Shown here piece by piece: positions 10,961 to 19,834 of a DNA stretch of 64,000 bases (position 1 is its first letter; each line of letters starts with the position of its first letter). Position numbers and translations under genes: made by a program. Source of the stretch: Trichomonas vaginalis G3 (lineage: Eukaryota; Parabasalia; Trichomonadida; Trichomonadidae); contig NC_067204.1 in NCBI RefSeq assembly GCF_026262505.1, forward strand, positions 9,271,797-9,335,796, in the 5' to 3' direction. The notes below the pieces were generated by a model, which was not told where the DNA came from, did no database searches, and worked only from the letters and a program-made list of their open reading frames with translations.

Positions 10961-11449
10961 ATCATATTTCCAGGACTGTTGTCAAAATGTCATGTTGTCT
11001 CATTTTTTCAGAGAAGTTAATTAACCGAGTGACACATGGTGACGTAGTGACACCCTCAGTTCTTCAAAAATAATTAATTATTGAATAACCTGAAACCATT
11101 AACGTAAACATTAACGATAAAATATATTTCCAGGACTGTTGTCAAAATGTCATGTTGTCTCATTTTTTCAGAGAAGTTAATTAACCGAGTGACACATGGT
11201 GACGTAGTGACACCCTCAGTTCTTCAAAAATAATTAATTATTGAATAACCTGAAACCATTAACGTAAACATTAACGATAAAATATATTTCCAGGACTGTT
11301 GTCAAAATGTCATGTTGTCTCATTTTTTCAGAGAAGTTAATTAACCGAGTGACACATGGTGACGTAGTGACACCCTCAGTTCTTCAAAAATAATTAATTA
11401 TTGAATAACCTGAAACCATTAACGTAAACATTAACGATAAAATATATTT
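10961..11449. repeat. tandem array, three copies of a ~159-bp unit, inverted to the left array
   Basis: Three near-identical head-to-tail units running from TATTTCCAGGACTGTTG through CATGTTGTCTCATTTTTTC and GTGACGTAGTGACACC to CATTAACGATAAAATA. The core is the inverted complement of the unit at 7,728-8,566. The arrays therefore bracket the primase-helicase gene symmetrically. Confidence 0.9.
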
Positions 11450-11511
11450 CTGCAGTTCATTCGGTACTTCATTACCTAATTAATTACAGACATAAAATAT
11501 ATTTAGTTCAT

Positions 11512-12690
11512 TCATTGAACGCGGTACCATGCGAATACAGTCACAAATGGTGGCATGTAATCTTTACCCAAGCCTGTTGGATTTGTTGTGAAAGTGTGTG
11601 AATGATTTCCTCCTGGTTCAGTTGGTCGAAAAATCTTTTTTGCTGCATTGTTATAAGATGGAGATAAAACATCATTGCCATCTCTATATTCTGAGTTGTA
11701 TAATGGGTGGTCTCTTAATAAGTGGCTATGGTCGCCAGAAAAGTTTGTAGTTCCTGTATGAGTGTGCGGTGGAAGGTTTGCTTCTTTAATTTTCTTCGAA
11801 CCTCCTGTTTGCTTTGAATATCTAGCACAGTATAAGAATTTGTCTACAATCTGCTTCCACGTACCAAAACCCAGAACTGTTGCGGGATTTGTTGAATTCA
11901 TTGACGTATAAATAGAACCAACAGGATATAATGTTTGAAGTATTTCATTTTTCATGCTTGTAATCACATCATTTACTTCCGACTTCTTTGCATAATTTTC
12001 ATCAACATAAGTTTTATCTGCTTTAAGGTCTAAACATCCTGAAACCCATCCTGTATCAGCTTTAACTTTAAAAGTCTCCGATGTCCATTCATGATACCAT
12101 TCAACCTTTTCTTTAATTTCATTATCTTTTTCATCAACATAAGTTTTATCTGCTTTAAGGTCTAAACATCCTGAAACCCATCCTGTATCAGCTTTAACTT
12201 TAAAAGTCTCCGATGTCCATTCATGATACCATTCAACCTTTTCTTTAATTTCATTATCTTTTTCATCAACATAAACCAAATTTGCCTTCTTATTTAATTC
12301 ACTATCCACATATTCCTTATCCACCTTCTTCATTATGTCGTTTAGGAAACCTTCTATGAATTCCTCATTTAAATTAAATCTTCCAATCTTCAAAACTTTA
12401 GGAAATGCATTTAATGCGTAATATCTCTGTTCTTCTGGTGGAATTGATGTTATATCATCCGTTATTCCTTTAATTTTTGAATTCATAAATAAAATTTCTT
12501 TTATATTTGATATCACTGCACCACCTTTGCAAACGAATTCGAAATGGTCATTTTTCAATACTATCTCCAAATCTCCATATTTCAACCTTTGCGTTTGTTC
12601 TGCCGTCTTTGAATTATATGCATATATGGCGTATGTAATGGTCTGAAGGACCTGGGCGCTTTGCGCCTTAAGTTGCTGTTGTTTAATCAT
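11512..12690 (-). CDS. Maverick copy 1: phage-tail-collar/fibre-like protein
   Basis: A 392-residue protein with an open frame. The middle has fibre-type heptad-like repeats of the form KADKTYVDEKDNEIKEKVEW, with a 44-residue unit duplicated exactly in tandem. The C-terminal third has the tail-collar signature YPVGSIYTS...GFGTWKQI..., then GGSKKIKEANLPPHTHTG, a second His pair (GGNHSHTF) and the terminal PPFVTVFAWYRVQ. Such domains trimerise and bind cell-surface ligands at the tips of phage tails and in some large viruses. Near other virion genes on the same strand, the likely role is attachment, which is inference. The N-terminus shares a short AQVLQTI segment with the integrase. Confidence 0.75.
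   Translation of the reverse strand: MIKQQQLKAQSAQVLQTITYAIYAYNSKTAEQTQRLKYGDLEIVLKNDHFEFVCKGGAVISNIKEILFMNSKIKGITDDITSIPPEEQRYYALNAFPKVLKIGRFNLNEEFIEGFLNDIMKKVDKEYVDSELNKKANLVYVDEKDNEIKEKVEWYHEWTSETFKVKADTGWVSGCLDLKADKTYVDEKDNEIKEKVEWYHEWTSETFKVKADTGWVSGCLDLKADKTYVDENYAKKSEVNDVITSMKNEILQTLYPVGSIYTSMNSTNPATVLGFGTWKQIVDKFLYCARYSKQTGGSKKIKEANLPPHTHTGTTNFSGDHSHLLRDHPLYNSEYRDGNDVLSPSYNNAAKKIFRPTEPGGNHSHTFTTNPTGLGKDYMPPFVTVFAWYRVQ
12001..12264. repeat. two exact 132-bp tandem units inside the fibre gene
   Basis: The sequence from ATCAACATAAGTTTTATC to the next occurrence is repeated with a 132-bp period (12,001-12,132 and 12,133-12,264). It adds 44 residues without changing frame. This looks like a recent expansion of the shaft of the fibre-like protein. 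Confidence 0.9.
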
Positions 12691-12714
12691 TTATTATGAT
12701 TTAAAAATAAATAT

Positions 12715-13336
12715 TTAATCCGTTATCTCATCAGCTATTTTCTCTATTTGAAATTGCCATAATATTTCATTCATAAATTCTAAATCACAATCAAATAGGT
12801 CAGTTATTCTAAATTTAATATTTGATAAATCTTTTGAATGAAGAATAAATGAATTCCCGGATAATTGAAACGGATATGATAAAGAAAATGTGTTTAAGTT
12901 GATGGATAAAATGTTTTGTATTGATGGGTAAGAGTTAGGGTCTAATGTTTGATGTGAAAATCTCATTGGGGTATTAACTTTATCACATTTGATTAAAATG
13001 AAATTGGAACCAGTGTCAGAATACAAAACATCCCCAACATCTTTTTCAAAATTTAATATCCCCAACAATGAACGAATGAGGAGTACAAAATTTAATTTTC
13101 AGCGGAAATTTAATAAGGTTATTTATTTCATCAAGTTCAAAAAGTTTATCGGGTTTTGATTTAAAATTTTCTTCATACCATACGATAAATGATTCATTTA
13201 AATAACTTAAAATCATGTTAATATCCCATTTCGCTATCACATTATTTATATACATATCATACGTTTTTTCAAGGTCATCTTTAATAAATGATATATAATC
13301 TGAAGGGTCTAAAAGAATGGGATTTAAATTTACCAC
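12715..13336 (-). pseudogene. Maverick copy 1: virion-region ORF of unknown function, broken
   Basis: A leftward coding stretch upstream of the fibre gene. It is AT-rich with mixed helix and strand composition and no motif that I recognise. It is broken, with about one break. From its place among fibre, ATPase and capsid genes it could be a minor virion protein. Confidence 0.4.
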
Positions 13337-13416
13337 TCACAGAAACGAGAGTAACATTATAAATTCCGCTAACTGTTAAATTTAATTCACATTATTATTC
13401 GAAATAATATTGATAA

Positions 13417-13662
13417 TTGACATTTTTTACGATTAAAAAATATGGTAAAGCGTTATTTTCCAGTGAAAATAAAACTAGAATAAGATTACCTCAAGAATTC
13501 ATAAATTCAACGAATAAGAAATTCATTCATGTTATAAATTTTAGTGTTTTCAGAAAATATGAGTCAGTGTCATATTCATCAACAGGTTATATTTCACTTC
13601 ATTCAAATTTAGTTCAATCAAACCATATAATGACCATTCATAAGATTTTCAGATGGTATTAA
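13417..13662 (+). pseudogene. Maverick copy 1: short rightward remnant
   Basis: An 81-codon open stretch that reads against its neighbours (ALFSSENKTRIRLPQEF...). The composition is coding-like, but no homologue comes to mind and no full gene surrounds it. The following stretch to 13,930 has further coding-like fragments in several frames. It is best read as a decayed gene, possibly a capsid-related one. Confidence 0.3.
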
Positions 13663-13988
13663 AAATGTAATTGATAGATTAAAAATATGAACAGATTGAC
13701 AATATCGAATTTTGGAATTTTGGTTTAAATATCCCGATGGAAAAAAGATTGAAGTTAAAGATAAAGCTGATACTATAAAAAAACAATTACAATGACCGAT
13801 CCGGATAGTGGGAACAAAAAGAAAAAAACAAACGATAGAAACTGGTGAAAGGTCAATTATTATTGATTATGATTCAAAGGATTATTATTCGATAATGTTA
13901 ATGCTTGAATATTAAATAGCCTTAACAAAGAATTTTTCAAGTGATATTTTATATTCATCAACTATTTTATTATAAATATCATTATATG

Positions 13989-14575
13989 TTAAATGAAGTT
14001 CAGTTGTTGTTCCGTTCTTTGATATCTTAATTTGCTAATATCCTTTATAGGATTTATTTTTGCAACTGTTCCGCAGCATGAAACATCATCATCTATGAAA
14101 AATTGAATCTTAACGTCTGAATCTTGAACATCACAAAGAATGGCGATAATGTGAATTAATGATTCATAAGGTAAAATAATTAAACCGGATTGGTCAATTA
14201 AATTTATTATTGAATCATAATTATTAATTATTATATCACGGTAAATTTTCATTAATTCAGAATTAATGTCTATTTTATATGGTTCTCGATGTTTGATGAA
14301 AGAGGTGGGGGTATGTTGGATAAGTGGGAATTTCAACAGGTTCTTTACCGGTTCAGATAAAATGATTGGGTCTCCATCTTCTTTATTTTGCCCTCCTCCT
14401 TTTTCGGTAAGTCACGAGTTAATAAATTTGGTTGAGTTGCTGACCTTGTTAATTCAGGGCTAACATTAACTTTAACATTTTGAATAATTCGTGATTTATC
14501 ATCATTTACGTTATAACCAACCGTAATCTCTGCTTTTGCGTTAGTGTTCTTTTGACTAGTGAAACGTCTTCTCAT
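13989..14575 (-). pseudogene. Maverick copy 1: leftward ORFs of unknown function, decayed
   Basis: One or two adjacent leftward coding stretches. The first part begins MRRRFTSQKNTNAKAEITV and contains a conserved-looking basic N-terminus. The second part has KFPLIQHTPTSFIKHREPYK and an acidic FFIDDDVSCCG segment. No family is recognised. It is broken, with about one break. The position suggests a virion or assembly protein. Confidence 0.4.
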
Positions 14576-14608
14576 TTATATTCGAATAAAAAAAATATAT
14601 TTAAACTT

Positions 14609-15503
14609 TTATTTTGCTGGAAGTTTTGAATCTATTATTCCCTGTATTTGTTCTTGAAGTTGATTTTTAGCTGGTTCATTGTAATTAATAGACCTAATAT
14701 ATTCATTAATTGCATTCTTATAATCATCTGATTTCTCAAATTTTCTTTTATCTAATTCCTTAAAAATCATAAGTTAAACCTCGTTGCTGATATAATGGTT
14801 TCTTAATTAAATCTTTGAATGCTTGAGATAAAGCACCTGATGCAATTCTTGCTACTATAATTGGTTGGAATTGATGTTTAAGTTCATCTTTAACATTTGC
14901 GAAAACTGGATCGAATAAAGCAACTTTAAAGAATTTCTTAGCTGAAATTTCAGGTCTAATATTTGCATATTGACCATCAAACTGGTTAGAATATCGTGGT
15001 AATCCATCGGTCCCTCTTCAATAGCATTTAATTCTTCATTGAAATAAGAATATGGATTATAACGGTATGAATTAATTGGACCATTTTCACCTTCTCCAAT
15101 GTATTGTTTAACAGCTTTTTCCATTTTCATCAAATTGCATAGGATAACGTTCATTATATGCTTTACGTTTAGGATAATCAGTTATAGTTAATTTGTAACC
15201 ATTTATGACTTTAATATTACCTTGACCATCAGTAACGAAAACTTCATTTATACCATCAGGTTTTCCATTTGGACCCGTAATGTCTGCTTCGTGTGCTTCC
15301 CAATTTGGACCTTGACGTTTGGCATATGCTTGAGCTTCTGGTAATGTTAAAACGTTTCTCATTTGTTTAACTTTTTGAAGACCAGCAACAATATGAACTA
15401 ATTCTTTCATTCCATCAGGAACTTTCATAGTTCTATTATATGCACCCTTTTTGTTTGTTCCTTGTTTTAATGGAACCTGTAGAAGATTTGCCATTTCTGT
15501 CAT
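14609..15503 (-). pseudogene. Maverick copy 1: possible minor capsid-region gene, broken
   Basis: A leftward coding stretch whose N-terminal part reads [20 protein letters not shown] and includes a glycine/asparagine-rich hairpin-like region ([16 protein letters not shown]). The C-terminal end is a short helical peptide ending DSKLPAK. It lies between the packaging ATPase and the smaller ORFs. It is broken, with about two breaks. A minor capsid or scaffold role is a guess from gene order. Confidence 0.4.
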
Positions 15504-15543
15504 GTTTAATTATAAATAAAAAATAAAAATTAATTATAAAAAG

Positions 15544-16380
15544 TTAATCAAATTTAACACTTCCTTTATTTAAATCAACTATTATTTTTCCATGTTCACC
15601 TAATTGCTGATATTGTGTGTAAAGTTCATTAATGCTCATTGGTAAATTCACTTGATAAAGCATAACGTTCAACTGTTGACGACTAAACCCACTGAAAATG
15701 AAAAGTGTTGATAGATTTGATTTAATGTTTGTGCTTAATGCTTTGAAATATTGAACAGCCATAAAGAATGAACACTGAATGTGTCGACATTGAGTTAATA
15801 ACTGATTAAAATATGATTTCTCATTTGTTATTAGTTTTGATTTCACTGCATCATCTAGAAAAATGAGTGAATGCAAAAATTCTCTATCAAAATTTGAAAT
15901 AGAAAGTGTTTCAAATAATTCATCCCGTTGTTTATCAATAATTTTATCCTCTAATCCTTGCTTCTTGATTGTATTATATAATTCTTTATACATTAAAAAG
16001 TTTTTTAAATAATCTTCTGCTTCTTCTTGCGATAAATAAATAATTGGAATTTTGATTAAATGCTTTAAAGATTCAAATGTATCATCTGAAGGTGAACCTG
16101 AACGGTTGATATAAATTAACACATGTGAATAGGGGAAGTGTTAGCAATAATGATAATTTGTTTTAATATGTTAATGTTTTACCTTTATTTTGTTTACCAA
16201 TTGCTGCAGTGATTGAATTTAAGTAACATTCAGAATATGGAATTTTCATTAATTTTTCCTTAGATAGAGCATTTCTATTATCACTCAATGCTTCATTAAT
16301 CATATCATCTACGTATGTATTATATACTCCTGCTAATTCTTCATAAGGGTGGATGAATTTAAATCCATTTAATCAAAAAT
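15544..16380 (-). pseudogene. Maverick copy 1: FtsK/HerA-type packaging ATPase, broken
   Basis: The leftward gene next to the capsid gene. The better preserved part has the ATPase core pattern of a hydrophobic strand ending in acidic residues (SLIFLDDAV), followed by a region rich in Q and H (LLTQCRHIQCSFFMAVQYFKAL). This fits the Walker B and sensor region of genome-packaging ATPases. A phosphate-binding-loop-like stretch lies further upstream. In Mavericks this enzyme pumps DNA into the capsid. It is broken, with about one or two breaks. Confidence 0.65.
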
Positions 16381-16392
16381 AAATTTATAATT

Positions 16393-18031
16393 TTAAACAT
16401 TTCTATTCATCAATATTTCATCATATGAACTTCTATACTGTGGTGGTGTACCTGATGGATGATATTTCAAACCTTCATCCGGTGTCCATGTCCAATATGT
16501 AGTCCTAGTAAACCAAACCTGAGGAGGATTTGTCACCTTTGAACAGTAAGTGTCATTTTCACCCTGAATGATTGGATAAGCTTTCACTTGTACTGTAACT
16601 TGTGAGTTGAAAGTTTCTAATCCATCAAAGAATATACCCGCTCCATCACGTTGAACTGGAATAGTGCATAAGAATAAAGTTTGGTCTTTCCATGTTCTAG
16701 CTAATGGCGTGCCATCATCTGCATTCAGTGGTCTAGTTAATGAGTCCTCGTATTCTTGTGCATTCATTCACTCCATCTAAATCAGAAGCTTGAAGCATAC
16801 GTGTAAAGAATATGTCACCCACTGTGGTCATCGCTTGATCGGGGAAGTTTCTGGAATCTATAGTGACCTGAAGACCTCGAAGCATTGGATTTTCTAAAAC
16901 CGTTCTTTGCATTGCATTCTTCGGAAATGTTAACACAACATCTGTAACATTATGAAGGGCGTATGAGAAATCTGAGCTAATACCTTCAGGAGTGATGCAA
17001 CCTCCATTTAGTGAACGAACGTCAATATGTTGAGCTGGAATCATGAATGGATCTTCCTTACTAAATAAACGTGGTATTGCTTTAACTGATTCTTCAATTA
17101 AACCGTATCCTGGTGTAATGCATTTATCCTCTAAAACTTCCATCTTTGTGCATGAAATAATAACGTCATCAACTGTTGCCTCAGCAGATGTAGCGGCTAA
17201 GCTTGTAATTAATTTGGTAGGAAGTCCGATTTGTTGGAATTTGCGATCATATTTATAAACATGATTCATAATCTTTTCATAATTTTCATCAGTTATCTTT
17301 TCATAAACGTAATTTTGTAAATCAGCAACTCTTAACGGGTCAACCTGACAAAATACTAAAGTATCCCTGAAAACATAATATTTAAGAATGATATCACCAA
17401 ATGATTTAGGATAATCATCGAACGCCTGAAATGCTAACAAATCATTTACCGGAATAATCATATCAAAAGTGACATCAACTTCTTCATTTGCTTTCTTGAA
17501 AACTTCTGAAGGGTCAATATATTTACCACATACTGAGTTATCATATTTTTGAACATTATTATATAACGAATGAACAAACTTTTTAACTTTCCTTTCTGAT
17601 TTTGGTTTATATGTTGCAAATGCGAAAGATTCACGGGCGCAATCCATCTGAAGATAACCGGCATCACCTCTTTCGGTTTCTACTTCTAATTGTTTAAAGC
17701 TTTGATTTGATGATTTGTAACCAACGAATAAACGCATGCATTTAAAAGCGGCATCACATGTGAAAGCTTTATTTGAAACTAGAGTTGCTTTAACTTTGCG
17801 TTTAATATATGTGTCACCTAATTGGTTCACATCATGAGCCGGATTTGTAATTCTTAAATGAGTTTGTTTATCATCAAAATATGGAGCATCAGAGTCATAG
17901 CATGAACTTTCAAGTTCTCTATAATATCTTCTACCATCATTCTTTGCGAATATTTCATTTATCTTTTCGAATGAATGAAACACATTTCCATTAATCGGTT
18001 TAGTGTTTGGCACCAAATAGTTAGTCGTCAT
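16393..18031 (-). pseudogene. Maverick copy 1: major capsid-type protein, broken
   Basis: The largest gene of the virion block, about 1.6 kb, beginning MTTNYLVPNTKPINGN. It is rich in beta-strand-prone segments with many aromatic residues. Length, position next to the ATPase and gene order fit the double jelly-roll major capsid protein of Polintons. I infer this from context and composition rather than from a recognised motif. It is broken, with about one break. Confidence 0.6.
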
Positions 18032-18100
18032 TTATTAATAAATAAAAAATCAAAATTAAAAGATGAAAACGAATTTTTAATTTTAATGAAATAATCAACT

Positions 18101-18253
18101 ATGGCTGCAGGTATATTTAAGAAACTGTGGGATAAAGTAAAAAGAGGAGCGAGTAAAGTTTGGGAAACATTGAAGAAGGGAGCAAATTGGATATTTAAGA
18201 ATAAAGAAGCAATTAGTGACGTTGCTGAATCAATAACACCAATGCCCCAATAA
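18101..18253 (+). CDS. Maverick copy 1: small amphipathic peptide, rightward paralogue
   Basis: A 50-residue peptide starting MAAGIFKKLWDKVKRGASK. It is basic and amphipathic with Trp and Phe on one face. The first 13 residues match those of the leftward gene at 18,337-18,573 almost exactly. The two genes face each other. Such peptides in adenovirus-like and Polinton-like viruses (compare adenovirus pVI) disrupt membranes on entry, and that role is inference here. Confidence 0.5.
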   Translation: MAAGIFKKLWDKVKRGASKVWETLKKGANWIFKNKEAISDVAESITPMPQ

Positions 18254-18336
18254 GAGAAGTTTTAAATAAAGGAGAAAAAGTTTATCAAAGACTACAACCG
18301 ATACTAAGATAAAAATAATATTTATTTATTTTTCCA

Positions 18337-18573
18337 CTATCTACCTCCTATTTTATTAAGTATTCCTTCAGCTATTCCACCAATTGCGTTACCTGCTTGT
18401 GCTCCCATCGCCGGATTACCCGCTTTAGTACCTAATACCCCACCTATGATAGTTCCTGCCGTTTTCGCTACTGGTGCCAAAAAGTTTGCAATGGGTTTAA
18501 TAATCTTTTTATGAACCCAACCCGCAGCTTTCTTAATTCCATCCCATAATTTTTTAAAGAATCCTGCCGCCAT
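18337..18573 (-). CDS. Maverick copy 1: amphipathic then glycine-zipper peptide
   Basis: A 78-residue protein starting MAAGFFKKLWDGIKKAAGW. I chose the internal ATG at 18,571-18,573 because the paralogue on the other strand starts with the same residues. An amphipathic basic helix is followed by a hydrophobic Gly/Ala-rich segment (GTIIGGVLGTKAGNPAMGAQAGNAIGG) of the glycine-zipper type that inserts in membranes. It is probably a membrane-active virion peptide. It lies between the capsid gene and the element's right end. Confidence 0.55.
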   Translation of the reverse strand: MAAGFFKKLWDGIKKAAGWVHKKIIKPIANFLAPVAKTAGTIIGGVLGTKAGNPAMGAQAGNAIGGIAEGILNKIGGR

Positions 18574-18641
18574 TTCTGATTTAATATTAATTAAAAAAAT
18601 ATATTTCATCACTTATATTCTAATTTTTATTTAATGATAAA

Positions 18642-18962
18642 TGAAACAGATTTTAAAAATAAATGAAAGTGAAAATGTTCAACAAAAAATAAACGTTGTT
18701 AAACCAATTACTGAAATAAAATTTTTTCATCTGTTGAAGAATTTAATGACTATTTGAAGAATTGACAACATGTAAATTGAATAAAATGTTTAAAGTTGAT
18801 GGATTCAAAATTTCAAAAATAAAGGGGGTGGTTAGTTTGAAATCTATTCCTCAATCAAGAATCACCTCATTAATGAAAATGGATGATTTAACAAAAAGAA
18901 TAGAAGAGATTGAAGAAAGAATGAATCAAATAATTGATTTCATAAATTCAAATAATCATTAG
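18642..18962 (+). pseudogene. Maverick copy 1: right-end small ORF, decayed
   Basis: A rightward coding-like stretch ending in a predicted coiled coil (MDDLTKRIEEIEERMNQI). It reads into the terminal inverted repeat. It is broken, with about one break. No function can be assigned. Confidence 0.35.
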
Positions 18963-19116
18963 CTTATTTTGGCTTTCATATTCATTTAATAATTCACAAT
19001 CTTCATTTTTAAACAATGTTTAATTAATCGCGGAATATCTGACATCATCTATATATAGCTTCTTTTATAAAAGATAAATAAATTATTTTAATGATTTATA
19101 AATAAATATATTTTTA
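18960..19116. repeat. right terminal inverted repeat of Maverick copy 1
   Basis: The inverted complement of this stretch matches 56,030-56,238 of copy 2 with small gaps. It includes GATGATGTCAGATATTCCGC, which in copy 2 is the start of the first ORF. The TIR thus contains the beginning of a coding region. The outermost shared bases are about 19,110 here and about 56,030 in copy 2. Confidence 0.8.
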
Positions 19117-19834
19117 TTTTTTATTTCATTATGTTTGGGCTGAGTGTAAATGTCTTACAATTTTGAAAATTTTTTAAATCTTGATTTATTCAAAAACGTA
19201 AGAATAAAAACCGTAAGAATCATACATTTTTTACTTCATATGTTAAAAAAAATGATACAAAATCGCTCGATATTGTATGAATTCTTACGTTTACAAGAAA
19301 AGTCACTAAACCCGTCTACATATACTACTTTTTTCACCATTTTGATGGTATTTTCATTACTGCGAATATAATTTCTTACTTAATTTCCGCATATCTTGCA
19401 TAACACATAAGATACCTGGGTTACTTTGATAATATAAAATATCTTTCAATTTTGTGGTTTTTGATATATCTATTCCAGAGAATAGATATCACTTTATTCA
19501 AAATTTCTTAATTTGCTTAATAATTGCCAGTATTATAATTTCAAGGAGAGATTATTGATATTTCCAGTCAAAAATAAAGCTGCAAGTATAAGTAAATGAC
19601 AAGCTACCATGAAAATCAAGAAGAAAAAGCAATAATTTCAAAAGAATCTCTAAAAAAAATCAATATAATCTGATAATGATAACTGAAATGAAGCACAATA
19701 ATTGTAATACTCCTGTATTAAATTGGCATTAGAGAGCTGAGTCAAAATGCAATTCAATTGTACTCATTTATCATGTATTTGAGCTCAAAATCGAAGTATG
19801 AATTCTGAAATTTAATAAAAAGTGACAATCAAAA
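19117..19834. other. flank between Maverick copy 1 and the GH99-like gene
   Basis: AT-rich, with no gene I can support. A strong Inr-like sequence (TCACTTTTTATTA, on the minus strand at about 19,813-19,825) faces left, away from the GH99-like gene, and has no clear gene behind it. The short open stretches here are of non-coding composition. Confidence 0.5.

Larger units (their letters stand above)
7687..11443. repeat. inverted-repeat-bounded module holding the primase-helicase gene
   Basis: The segment begins with ATTTTATCGTTAATGGTTTC and ends with its complement (11,424-11,443, with a small internal duplication). The inverted similarity continues inward through the tandem arrays on both sides. 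The only gene inside is the primase-helicase. The layout looks like a discrete replicon-like or mobile module nested in the Maverick, but it could also be the element's own replication region. Confidence 0.6.
1..19116. mobile_element. Maverick/Polinton copy 1 (left end outside the window)
   Basis: A large self-synthesising DNA element of the Maverick/Polinton family. The parts seen are protein-primed DNA polymerase B, an rve-type integrase, a primase-helicase, a fibre-like protein, an FtsK/HerA-type packaging ATPase, a capsid-type protein and small amphipathic peptides. Position 1 matches position 57,061 of the second copy, so about 1 kb of the left end is missing from the window. The right end (about 18,960-19,116) is the inverted complement of the left end of the second copy, which identifies it as the terminal inverted repeat. 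A mariner is nested at 4,453-5,757. The element is broken, with very roughly ten breaks in the visible part. Its close similarity to copy 2 suggests a recent insertion. The outer right boundary is uncertain by some tens of bases and I did not find a target duplication. Confidence 0.9.

Noticed and set aside
11512-18031. Separate phage or giant-virus insertion
   Set aside because: The fibre, ATPase and capsid genes follow Maverick gene order and lie inside its terminal repeats, so they are treated as Maverick parts.
19150-19371. Rightward open stretch next to the Maverick end
   Set aside because: Composition is typical of AT-rich non-coding DNA, with no conserved pattern.
19813-19825. Strong Inr-like sequence facing left before the GH99-like gene
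   Set aside because: No gene lies behind it on that strand, and such T-rich TCACT words also occur in mobile element ends in this window.
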